Positions 26,794-36,200 of a stretch of 64,000 nucleotides of DNA are shown here, one piece after another. Under the pieces are notes generated by a model. The model ran no database searches and was not told where the DNA came from. It saw only the letters and a list, made by a program, of their open reading frames with translations. Source of the DNA: JACNIZ01 sp964344765 (lineage in GTDB: Bacteria > Planctomycetota > UBA1135); NCBI GenBank assembly GCA_964344765.1, contig CAYFOM010000002.1, positions 1-64,000 on the forward strand, written 5' to 3'. The first letter of the stretch is position 1. Each line of letters starts with the position of its first letter. A program made the position numbers and the translations under genes.

Positions 26794-27876
26794 CTAGTGA
26801 TCATGGTCATGACCTTCATGATCGCCATGATCATGACCCTCATGCCCACCTTCCTCAGGTGCATCCTTGAGCAACTCTTCCACCGCCTTCGCCATCTGCT
26901 CGTCGAGCGGTCCCAATTCCTTCGCCCAAGCGGCCAACTGCTTCGACTCGGCGGTCATTTCCAACCCCATCATGCACCAAAAAGCACACTGAACAGCAAC
27001 TTCCTGAACTCGCGGTGCGTCGTGCACCTTGCCCATCTTGCTGAATTCGATGACGCTCTTAATGAAGGCGCGAGCCGACTGCTCGTCGCGCACTTCCATG
27101 ATGCGAGCGGCAACCACGATCTCGTATAGACCCATTTCGTTCTTCGGGTCCATCTTTTGGGCGGCGAAGCGCTCGGTGGCGTTCGAGGTGCCGGACTTCA
27201 GCAGCGCTTTGATGCATGCCAGCTTCAGACCGCTCTTGTTATCCGGATCCATCTTGACGCCATCGCGAACGATGGTGGCCAGCGACTGACGGCCCGGGGT
27301 CTCGACCGAAGCCTCTTCCAAGTGGCCGGCGGCGCGCTTGATGATGCCGGCTTTGGTGTCGGCGGTAGCGTTGGCGTACTCTTCTTTCAGCTTGGCTACA
27401 ACCTTCAGGGCTTTTTTGCCCTTGGTGTTGAGCTCGGTCATGTGCTCGAGGTAGGCCTTTGGGCCGCCTTCCATATAACCAGTGCGACCGTAAACGTCGC
27501 CATCTTGGTTGACCAGCAGAATGGTCGGGAAACCTTCGATGCCGTAAGTGGCCATCAGCTCTTGGTTGCGGTCCGGGTTCGGCACTGCGGCTTTTGCTTC
27601 TTCACCCTGCGGGAAGTCGAGCGCGACCAAAACGTAGCTCTTGGAAACTTCGTTGTACCACTCGTCGAACTGGAACACTTCGTCGTGCAGCTTGATGCAC
27701 CAGCCGCACCAGTCGGAGCCGGTGAAATCGACCAGCAAATCCTTGCCTTCGTCCTTGGCCACGGTCATGGCCTTGTCGAAGTCGGAGAACCAGCGGTGCC
27801 CAGCTTCCTGAGCAATGCTGTTGGAGGTCGCCGAAAGGCCGAGGCCGACGGCGAGTAGCAGGGTGGGAATGCGCAT
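26794..27876 (-). CDS. Secreted thioredoxin-like protein with His-rich C-terminus
   Basis: About 360 aa from the ATG at 27876, chosen because the signal peptide (IPTLLLAVGLGLSATSNSIAQ) starts there; the longer frame adds 41 unlikely residues. The thioredoxin fold is in the N-terminal half, with CxxC as WCGWC near residues 53-57. The rest is alpha-helical without a family I recognise. The tail GHEGHDHGDHEGHDHDH could bind metal ions. Probably a periplasmic thiol-disulfide protein of the thioredoxin_7/DUF255-like group. Confidence 0.8.
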   Translation of the reverse strand: MRIPTLLLAVGLGLSATSNSIAQEAGHRWFSDFDKAMTVAKDEGKDLLVDFTGSDWCGWCIKLHDEVFQFDEWYNEVSKSYVLVALDFPQGEEAKAAVPNPDRNQELMATYGIEGFPTILLVNQDGDVYGRTGYMEGGPKAYLEHMTELNTKGKKALKVVAKLKEEYANATADTKAGIIKRAAGHLEEASVETPGRQSLATIVRDGVKMDPDNKSGLKLACIKALLKSGTSNATERFAAQKMDPKNEMGLYEIVVAARIMEVRDEQSARAFIKSVIEFSKMGKVHDAPRVQEVAVQCAFWCMMGLEMTAESKQLAAWAKELGPLDEQMAKAVEELLKDAPEEGGHEGHDHGDHEGHDHDH

Positions 27877-27960
27877 TTTCGCGTTCAAAATCGGCCGGCG
27901 GTATTGCGGGCCCGAGGGGGGAATTCTATCGCTGCGCCGCAATCGCGTAACATGGTCGCC

Positions 27961-28245
27961 ATGGCCACCCGCGACGAATTCCTTGACCAGAATCGCCAAC
28001 AGCCCGAAGCGGGTTGGTCCCTGCTACAGCAAGCTCTTTGGTGGGCGGTTCGTGGCGATTGGGATCAATCCCACGACTTAGTGAATTCCTGTCCCGACGC
28101 CGACGGCGCCCGGCTGCATGCGAATTTGCATCGCGAAGAGGGCGATTTGGGCAATGCCGACTATTGGTATCGGCGTGCAAAAGCGAAACGGCCGGAGTGC
28201 TCGTGGCAGGAGGAGCGCCAGCAGTTGATCGAGGAATGGATCTAG
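27961..28245 (+). CDS. Small conserved helical (TPR-like) protein
   Basis: About 94 aa from the ATG at 27961, preferred to 27904 because the conserved-looking part begins with MATRDEFLDQ. The sequence ALWWAVRGDWDQSHDLVNS plus ANLHREEGDLGNADYWYRRA looks like two TPR-like helical pairs. Function is unknown. The gene is divergent from the thioredoxin-like gene and convergent with the lipoprotein gene. Confidence 0.6.
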   Translation: MATRDEFLDQNRQQPEAGWSLLQQALWWAVRGDWDQSHDLVNSCPDADGARLHANLHREEGDLGNADYWYRRAKAKRPECSWQEERQQLIEEWI

Positions 28246-28272
28246 CGCTCAGCGGTGGAGCCGACGGCAGGC

Positions 28273-28668
28273 TCAGTCGCGCTCGTCGATGATCTCGAGC
28301 AGTTGCCAGTTGGGATCGAAGATCAGCTGTAAGTGCTTGATCTGATTTTTGTTACGCGTGTATTGGTACGACGCGGAGGCGCTGTCGCTGACCGGAACCG
28401 AAACCGACAAATTCCACCCCGACTGCCATAACCACTGCCAGGTAAGGTAGCGGCGGCCGCTTTCGTCGTCGTCTTGGCCGACCTTGTACGGGGCGCCGAG
28501 CAGGTCCAGGCACTGCTGGAGGTCCATGCCGGGTTGCAGCTGCTCGACGGCAATTTCATCGGGCGGCTGCTGCCAGCGCACTTGGCTGAGGCTGCCGTTG
28601 GCGCATGAGGCGGTCAACCCCAGTAGCAATGCAGCCCCGATGCAGAATTTAGAAGATCGGCAGGTCAT
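28273..28668 (-). CDS. BamE/SmpA-like lipoprotein (second of a pair)
   Basis: About 131 aa from the ATG at 28668, where the signal peptide begins (FCIGAALLLGLTASC with a lipobox Cys). The mature part has LQPGMDLQQCLDLLGAPYKV, the SmpA/BamE-like GMxxxxxxxLLGxP pattern. The start lies inside the 3' end of the preceding lipoprotein gene (20-bp overlap), so the two are coupled. Confidence 0.7.
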   Translation of the reverse strand: MTCRSSKFCIGAALLLGLTASCANGSLSQVRWQQPPDEIAVEQLQPGMDLQQCLDLLGAPYKVGQDDDESGRRYLTWQWLWQSGWNLSVSVPVSDSASASYQYTRNKNQIKHLQLIFDPNWQLLEIIDERD

Positions 28669-29014
28669 ATTCGGACTGATCTGCCTGCAGCGTAGAACCG
28701 TAGTGGGTGACGCGGCCGGAGCCATCGAAGAACACCCAGCAGCGGTCGAACTGGCGATCGGTGCCGTACAAGCCGAGCACCAAGAACCAAACGCCGTTGT
28801 TCTTTTCGGAAGTGTGTTGGTACAGCCACGCCGAGCCGTCGCCCAATTCGACGACCTGCTCCGGCGCGCCGAGTAAATCCGCCACCTGCTGCGCAGTGGT
28901 GCCCGGTGCCAACTTGGCGATGTTGTCGGCGTCGAGTGGTTCGTTGGTCGTCATCTCGCCCATGAAGCAGGACGGGGCGAACAACAACAGGAGTAGTGGC
29001 AGCAGGTGGCGCAT
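28649..29014 (-). CDS. BamE/SmpA-like lipoprotein (first of a pair)
   Basis: About 121 aa from the ATG at 29014. A lipoprotein signal (LLPLLLLLFAPSC) is followed by LAPGTTAQQVADLLGAPEQVVEL, a BamE/SmpA-like motif, and two short beta-hairpins (SAWLYQHTSEK, CWVFFDGSGRV). Outer-membrane-associated assembly or stability factors carry this fold, but the role here is not known. It lies 35 bp after the frameshifted FG-GAP gene. Confidence 0.7.
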   Translation of the reverse strand: MRHLLPLLLLLFAPSCFMGEMTTNEPLDADNIAKLAPGTTAQQVADLLGAPEQVVELGDGSAWLYQHTSEKNNGVWFLVLGLYGTDRQFDRCWVFFDGSGRVTHYGSTLQADQSEYDLPIF

Positions 29015-29049
29015 GTTTGGATCGGTTGTGAAATCCTTGAGTTCGAGCG

Positions 29050-30680
29050 TCACTGTAGCACGTCGACGGTGACGTCGGCGGTGGCGCGATGGAGGTTTGC
29101 TCCGCCGTTTTGATAGGCGACCGCCGCGAACCATGCGCGCAAGCCAATGTACTGAATGAGTTGGTTGGCACCGGCTTGAACAGTGGCGGTGGAATCGCCG
29201 AATGCATCCAAGGTTCCGCTAGTTTGGTGGAAGAACGGCGGTGGTGCCAGTCGCGTCAATGCAGTAAAAGCATCGGCGGTTAAGGGAATCTCCAAGCCGG
29301 CGCTGGTCGTCGGCCCATTGCCGCTTATCGAACCCAGCACGATGTAATCCATTCCTGCGTTCTCATCCGGGAAGTCGATTTGAAATTCAATTGTGCCACC
29401 TTGGGCTGCGGAAATGGTGTGTTGGGATGCATGCAGGAAAGGATCGTAAAGATAAGTGAACACCGCGCCGGCTTCTTGGTGTGAGCCGATGTATGCCCCC
29501 GGCGCACCAATCACAAAATCAACAAAACCATCTGCATTGAGGTCGGTCGCTTCGGCGAAGGAACCGAATTGACCATAGTGGATTCCTTCGGTCATGGATC
29601 GAATCAAACTCCCGTTGACGCCTGAAAAGATATGCCCGGAATTGCGTGCCGGTTCGCCGACGAACAGATCGTTTACTCCATCTCGATCCAGGTCTCCGGC
29701 GGCGGACACGAAATCACCGAATTGCCCGCTATTGCCGAACCCGGATAGTTCCATCAGCAAGCTGCCGTCGTCGCCGGAGTAGAGATAGGCAACGCCGTTA
29801 TCGGTGTAGCCGTTGGAGTCGGCAAATGGGGAGCCGACAAGAAAATCGGGAATGCCGTCGCCACTTAGATCCCCTGTGGCGGCGACAGAAACCCCGAAGA
29901 AAAACTCGCCATCAAGCTGGTGAATTAATTGCCCATCGCTGCCGGAGTGAACTTCGACGCGGCCTTGGTATCCAGGACCCCATGAACCACCGCAAACAAT
30001 GTCATCGATGCCGTCGCCGGTGACGTCGCCGAGATTGTCTACTGAATCGGCGATGCGATAGCCAGGTGGGCTACCCAATTCAGGAAACGGCTGCCATCCG
30101 CTCCGGAGTAGACTGAGACTTGGCTCAATCCGGGGCTGCTTCCGTGGTCGGGAATGCCGATGATGAGATCGGCAATTCCGTCGCCGGTCAAGTCGCCGGC
30201 GTTGGCGACGGATTGCCCCAAGCCGATTTCGGTGTAAGGGCCGTGGAATTCATGGATCACGGTTAGAGTCGCGCCGGAATAAAGTTGAGCGACTCCTGCG
30301 CGTGAACGGTTATTCGGTGAAGCTCTTGGCGCACCGATGAGGATTTCTTCATAGCCATCGCCATCCATGTCGCCCATCGAACAGAGCGCATCGCCAAACC
30401 AGCCGTCTTGATAGGTTCCATCGATCTGGGCGAGAAGGCTCCCATCGGCGCCCGAAAGAATTCGTACGATTCCGGCCTTGGGTAGGCCGCCTGGGTTTTC
30501 GCGCGGGGCGCCGACGGCAATTTCTTGAATGTTGTCGCCGTTCCAGTCACCGATCGCCGCGATGGATTTGCCTAGATTGCCGCGGGTGAAATCGCCCTCA
30601 GATTGCCAAGTGGTTTCCAGCGAACCACCGCTTTGGGCGGCCACCGAGAGTAGGAAAATTGGGAGGGTTGAAAACATCAT
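29050..30680 (-). pseudogene. Secreted FG-GAP repeat protein interrupted by a one-base frameshift
   Basis: The 5' part (30680-30039) has a signal peptide (TLPIFLLSVAAQ) and FG-GAP blades up to YSGADGSRF. The 3' part continues in another phase from PELGSPPGYRIADSVDNLGDVTGDG through the rest of the propeller and the usual C-terminal beta-rich tail. Joining the two in a run of three T residues on the coding strand (30085-30087) by adding one base restores a normal protein of about 543 aa. It is either a true pseudogene or a homopolymer sequencing error. Confidence 0.8.
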
Positions 30681-30762
30681 TCCATCGATTATATTGCGGC
30701 GATTTCCTGTGAAATGAGGGATTAATTATTTGGGCAGAATATTTGGTTGGAATACTGGGAAA

Positions 30763-30798
30763 TAAAAAAGAGGCAGTCGACGGATTGCCGACTGCCTC
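30763..30798 (-). terminator. Rho-independent terminator of the FG-GAP gene at 30817-32514
   Basis: A 10-bp stem (GAGGCAGTCG with CGACTGCCTC, 30770-30798), 9-nt loop, followed on the minus strand by TTTTTTATTT. It lies 18 bp after the stop codon. Confidence 0.88.
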
Positions 30799-30816
30799 CT
30801 GAACTCAGCAAAGTGT

Positions 30817-32514
30817 TTACGGAGTTACGGTCACCGCAACCGGACGTGAGAAGCAGTGGAACAAGAAGTCGCCCCAACTGGCAACCTCAAACCATGCGCA
30901 ACTCAGGTGGAAGGTCTGGCCGATCATGCCGGCGGCTTGGCCGGGGGCGAAGTTGATGGTGGCCAAAGCGTCGCCGTTGGCGTCGAGGTATCCGCGCGGG
31001 TCTTGGAACATCGGCGGGTAGTTATCGGCGGCGCACATGGCGAATACCGAGTCTTGCACCAACGGGTTGGGCAGACCAAATACCTGGCTGTAACCGATGC
31101 CGCTGCCGGTGGCGAGTACCGCGTATTGGGTCGAGCCGGGGTGGAACAGCCAGTCATCGGGGAAGTTCATGTTGAGCTCGATGGTGCCGCCTGCTGCCGC
31201 CGACAACGTCGACGTGTTGGCGCTGAGGAAATCTTGGAACTCGTACAAGTACGCGGCGCCCGGCGTCGGGCCATTCAGCCATGCGCTGGTCGCACCGACC
31301 ATGAATTCTTCGCGGCCGTCTTGATCGAGGTCGCCAACTCCACAAACCTCAGTACCGAAGTAGTGGCTGTAACCATCGGATTCACAAGCGTAGATCAAAT
31401 CGCCGCTGGCACCGGAGTGCACATAAGCGCGACCGCCATAAGCGCGACCGTCGGCGCCGAGCAAGTGGTCATTGACGCCGTCTTGGTCGATGTCGCCAAT
31501 CAGTGCAACGTCGGAGCCCAAGTCTTCCCAATACTCCACTCCAGAGATTTGGCGCAGCAGCGCACCGTTGGCACCGGAGTAAAAATCGACACGACCGACG
31601 CGACCGTTCTGCGGCGAATCATAAAAGATGTGGCCGACCATGATGTCCGCCGTGCCGTCGCTGTTCATGTCGCCGGCAGATCCAACCGACCAACCGTATA
31701 AGTTGTAGTCCTCATCGCCCGGCCAGATGTAAATCGGTGAGCCGGTCGCACCACTAAACAAAAACGCCGCGCCACTGCGCGTCATGCCGGCCGCCGAAGT
31801 CCCGGTTGCAGTCACCGCATAATCCGGAGTGCCGTCGCCGTTGACGTCGCCCGGGCTGGCAATCGCGCGACCGAAGTTTTCATTCACCTCACTGCCAGGC
31901 AGAGTCAGCAACAACGATCCGCCTGCACCGCTATACACGTAAACCACGCCGCAATTGCTAATGCCGGCGTAATCCGAGCTCGGTGCGGCAATCAACAAAT
32001 CGTTAACACCATCGCCGTTGTAATCACCGGCGTTTTCAACCGACTCACCAAAACGGTCCGCCCCGGCAGGCGCATTCAAAGTCAGCAAAGTCGCGCTGTT
32101 GGCGCCGGACTTAACCAGCACCCGGCCGTCGTTCAGCATGTCGCTGTATGCAAAGTCATCGCGACCATCGCCGTTGATGTCGCCCAAACCGCAAACCGCG
32201 GTACCGACGTTCTGCCAATCGGAATTGCCGCTAAATTCATAAATCAAACCACCGTCGACGCCGTTGAAAACTTGCAGTCGACCGTAATTCGGCGTGTTGG
32301 CTCCATTCGGTCCATCCAACCCGGGAGCGCCGGCAGCGACGTCGTCGTAACCGTCGCCATCGATATCGCCGACGTTGGCTAGCGACGAACCCATGATGTC
32401 GCCGGAGTTAATCCCGTACCAGCTGTAGCGCTTATCAAAACCGCCGCCAGCAGTTTGCGCCATCGCCGGCGCGGCCAATAAAGGAATGAGAAGTAAGGAT
32501 GTGCGTGTGGTCAT
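30817..32514 (-). CDS. Secreted FG-GAP repeat protein (copy D)
   Basis: A 565-aa protein with a signal peptide (SLLLIPLLAAPAMAQ). Seven to eight FG-GAP blades carry loops such as DIDGDGYDD, DINGDGRDD, DYNGDGVND, DVNGDGTPD, DMNSDGTAD, DIDQDGVND and DLDQDGREE. The C-terminal tail has a beta-rich module (YLDANGDALATINFAPGQ) related to those on the other copies. An intrinsic terminator follows directly, so it is probably monocistronic. Confidence 0.9.
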   Translation of the reverse strand: MTTRTSLLLIPLLAAPAMAQTAGGGFDKRYSWYGINSGDIMGSSLANVGDIDGDGYDDVAAGAPGLDGPNGANTPNYGRLQVFNGVDGGLIYEFSGNSDWQNVGTAVCGLGDINGDGRDDFAYSDMLNDGRVLVKSGANSATLLTLNAPAGADRFGESVENAGDYNGDGVNDLLIAAPSSDYAGISNCGVVYVYSGAGGSLLLTLPGSEVNENFGRAIASPGDVNGDGTPDYAVTATGTSAAGMTRSGAAFLFSGATGSPIYIWPGDEDYNLYGWSVGSAGDMNSDGTADIMVGHIFYDSPQNGRVGRVDFYSGANGALLRQISGVEYWEDLGSDVALIGDIDQDGVNDHLLGADGRAYGGRAYVHSGASGDLIYACESDGYSHYFGTEVCGVGDLDQDGREEFMVGATSAWLNGPTPGAAYLYEFQDFLSANTSTLSAAAGGTIELNMNFPDDWLFHPGSTQYAVLATGSGIGYSQVFGLPNPLVQDSVFAMCAADNYPPMFQDPRGYLDANGDALATINFAPGQAAGMIGQTFHLSCAWFEVASWGDFLFHCFSRPVAVTVTP

Positions 32515-32571
32515 CGAGGGGAGGGAGGTTTGAGGTTGACAGGGATGGGGCCGGGAATACTCCGGCGCCTC

Positions 32572-33153
32572 TTACATTTTGATCCAGATCAGTCCGCGGA
32601 AATCATTCTCTTTGAATCCCGTGGCTTGGTCTTCCGGATACAAGCGATCCAATTCCTGTTTTACCTCAGCGGGAACATTCTCGCCATGGCAGGTCAGGCA
32701 GAGCGGGGCGACGAACAACGGTTCGGCGTAAAGCACCTTGCCGTCGTCGGTGATTTCGGCGTGGGTCATATCCGGCGCCGGTGTTTGCTGATGGAACTTC
32801 AGCCAGGTTTCCAAGCTACCTTCTGGTGCGTTGGCCTGATTGCGGAGCTTATGACTGGTTCGCCCAACCTCCAACCCGCTGTTCCCCGCTTCGGCGATGA
32901 TCTCCGGTGCTTTCAACGCGCAAGCGTCGATGGCTTTAACCGGACCGTGCTCGGTCATTGAGGTCTGCAAAGCTTGCTTGAGCTGAGCTTTGACGGGACC
33001 CAATGCCAGCGCGGCTTGCTGAACATCTTCGTCGGTGAGAGTGCGTGTGGGGGCGTCGGCCTGGCTACCGCAGGCTGACAGGATTGGGGCGAAACAGAAT
33101 AAGGCATATAGGAGAAGACTATGTTTCTCCCTATGGCTAGGGGCTTCTTTCAT
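32572..33153 (-). CDS. DUF3365 family heme-binding lipoprotein
   Basis: About 193 aa from the ATG at 33153. The longer frame to 33354 runs into the upstream gene and lacks a signal. A lipoprotein signal (SLLLYALFCFAPILSAC) is followed by a helical region (ALGPVKAQLKQALQTSM) and one heme c motif, CLTCHG, near residue 160, typical of DUF3365/Tll0287-like domains with a PAS-like fold. Possible redox or signalling sensor in the periplasm. Separated from the upstream BNR gene by a strong hairpin. Confidence 0.75.
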   Translation of the reverse strand: MKEAPSHREKHSLLLYALFCFAPILSACGSQADAPTRTLTDEDVQQAALALGPVKAQLKQALQTSMTEHGPVKAIDACALKAPEIIAEAGNSGLEVGRTSHKLRNQANAPEGSLETWLKFHQQTPAPDMTHAEITDDGKVLYAEPLFVAPLCLTCHGENVPAEVKQELDRLYPEDQATGFKENDFRGLIWIKM

Positions 33154-33168
33154 AGGTGAAAGAATAGC

Positions 33169-33203
33169 TTGCGGCCGCCCGAATTCACCCCGGGCGGCCG
33201 CAA
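33169..33203 (-). terminator. Strong GC-rich hairpin after the BNR/VPS10 gene
   Basis: A perfect 13-bp GC-rich stem (TTGCGGCCGCCCG with CGGGCGGCCGCAA, 9-nt loop) lies 20 bp after the stop at 33224. The minus strand then reads GCTATTCTTTC, only partly T-rich. It could reduce read-through into the DUF3365 gene, whose ATG is 15 bp further on. Confidence 0.65.
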
Positions 33204-33223
33204 AATCAGAAGGTTTTTTTCGA

Positions 33224-36200
33224 TTATTCTTTGTTCCAATCCGGCACGCGGCCCGGAGTCCAGGCGGCGCCGGCGGCTTCCAGCTTCGCCTCCAATGCCG
33301 GAAGGTCTTTGCGGATAAGGTTTTGCAAATCTGCAAGTAACGGCGTGAAGGCATCGGCGGCGATTTGGTACGCGTCGTGCTCCATCTGGGTGGGCGCCAT
33401 CATCGTGTTCCACTGGTTGCCGACGATGTTGTTGACGCGCGAATTCAGCGACGGCGAAACCGGCTCGTTGCGGCGCGACACGGTGCGGTCGCCGCTGAGT
33501 GCGGTACGCATGTCGCGAGCGCGCTTTTGCATCGCGTTGAGCTCGCTCATCCATTCCACCGGCGCGTTCGGCGTCGCGGTGATCGACTTGCGCAAGTAGT
33601 TCAAGCGCTCGTCGGCTTCACCCAACGCCGAACCGGCGCCGCGCACCGCACGCTTCAAACGTGCAACCTTGCTTTGGAATGCATGCGCCACTTTGCGATC
33701 GACTTCGGGCAAGGTCGACAAACCAAGCGGGGTGACGTCGAAGCTTTGAGCGTTGCTGATTTCTTGGTAGCCATCGTCGGTCAACTTCGCCAGCGTTACG
33801 GAGTAAGTACCGGGCAAGGTCATCAAGCCGCGCTCGGGGCTGGCCCACGGCGGCAAGTTTTTGGGTTGCGACAAGCGCAACGGCCCGCGCGCTGGTTCGC
33901 GCAGATCCCACACCGCGCGGTGCATGCCCTTGCTACGCGACGCCGGTAGTCGGCGCACCACTTCGCCTTGATCGTTGCGAATGATCAACATGACTTGCGG
34001 TGCATTTTCTTCATCTTCGGCACGCAGCTCATCCCACGAGGGGTACGGCACGTCGCCGCCATCTTTGCGCTGCTTCTTCTCTTCACCGCGTCGCGTTTCG
34101 GCGATGGTGTTGAACTTCTCCGGCAAGTAGTAGCTGATGATCGCGCCGAACGGTTGGTTTTCGGCAGTGTAGTAACCAGCGCCCTGTGAACCACGGCCTT
34201 CACGACCGCCCAAACGCGAGGTTTGATTGAACAACAGCGCATCGGCTACCGGGAACAGCTGCGGCCCGGAAGCCAGCTTTTCTTCCGTCATTTCGCGCAG
34301 CGCCGAGTAGTCGTCGAGCACGTAGAAACTGCGGCCGAAGGTGCCGAGCACCAAGTCGTCTTCACCCTTATGAATGGCAACGTCACGCACCGCGATGGTC
34401 GGCAGGCCGCCCTTCATGCGCATCCAGTTTTCGCCGCCGTTTAAGGTCACGTAAACGCCGAACTCGGTGCCGGCGAACATCAGCTCGGGCTTGATGTGAT
34501 CCTGCTGCAGCGACCAAACGATCTCGCGCTCCGGCAAATCGCCGGCGATCGACTTCCACGTCTTGCCGCGGTCGCGACTGACGTAAAGGTAGGGCTTAAA
34601 GTCGCCCATTTTGTGATTGCTAAACGCCGCGTAAACGGTGTCGGCGTCGTGCAGCGAAGCTTCCAAGCGACTGACGTACGCCAGTTCATCCACGCCCGGC
34701 AATCCTTCAATCTTGCGCCAGTTTTGGCCGCCGTCTTCACTGACTTGAATCAATCCATCATCGGTGCCGACGTAAAGCAAACCGTCGACAAACGGCGATT
34801 CAGTCAGCGCAACAATGTTGCCGTAGAAGGAAGTCGAGCGGTTCTTCGATACCGCATCCACACCCCAAACTCGATCCATGATTTCCATCTTGTTGCGATC
34901 AAGCTGACGGCTCAAATCCTCACTCACCGGCACCCACGAGTTACCGCGGTCATCGGAGCGGAACAAGCGTTGCGCCGCGAAGTACAAGCGCGTTGATTGA
35001 TGAGGACTGACGATCAGCGGCGAGTCCCAGTTCCAACGATAAGGATCGTCGCCAACGCGTTCGCGCGGGCGAATGTCGACGGTTTCGCCGCTGCGGCGGT
35101 CATAGCGCACCAAACCGCCGTACTGCCACATGGTGTAAACAATGTCAGGGTTGCCGGGTTCGGCCAACGCCTCGTAACCATCGCCACCCACGGTGATGTA
35201 CCAATCCTCGTTCGCCGGACCACCCGGGCTGACGGTCCGCGCCGGTCCGCCCATCGAGTTGTTGTCCTGGGTGCCGCCATAAACGTGGTAGAACGGCTTC
35301 GAATCGTCGACGCTGACGCGGTAGAACTGCGCCACCGGCATGTTGGCGTGGAAAGCCCAAGTCTGGCCGCGGTCAAAGCTGTCGTAAACGCCGCCGTCGC
35401 AGCCCACCAACATGTAGTCGGGGTCGTTCGGGTCCAACCACAGCGCGTGATCGTCGACGTGACGGTTGGTGTTCTTGACGCGGTTGAACGACTTGCCGCC
35501 GTCGACGCTGACGTTCAAAAACGTATCCAGCGAATAAACACGATCGACGTCATGCGGATCGCAAACCAACTCGTTGTAGTACTGCGGGCTCGACGCCATG
35601 TAGCTGCTGGTTTTACGCCAAGTCTCACCGCGGTTGTCGCTGCGGTAGATGCCGCCTTTACCTTGCGCCGCTTCGACGATGGCGTAAATCACATCCGGAT
35701 CGGCGGGGGAGATGTCCATGCCAATGCGACCCTTGTCGACGCCCGGCAAACCACTCTTCAGCTCGCGCCAATTTTCACCGCCGTCTTCGGACTTATAAAT
35801 GCCCGAACCCGGGCCGCCGTTGATCAACGTCCACACCCGTCGCGCACGCTGATAAGTGCTGGCGTACATCACGTCGGGGTTGCGCGGATCCAAGTGCACC
35901 TCGTTGACGCCGGTGTGCTCGTCAATCTCCAACACCTTGGTCCAGTTTTCACCACCGTCGCTGGTCTTGTACAAGCCGCGGTCGCCACCGGAGCGCCACA
36001 GCGGCCCCTGGGAAGCGACAAACACCGTATTCGAATCGCGCGGATCCACCGCAATCATGCCGATGTGCTCCGACTCCTTCAGCCCCATGTGATCCCAGCT
36101 TTTGCCGCCGTCGCGACTGCGGTACACACCATCGCCGAAGCTGACCGAACGCTGCGAATTGTTTTCACCGGTGCCGACCCACAACACGTGCTCGTTGCTC

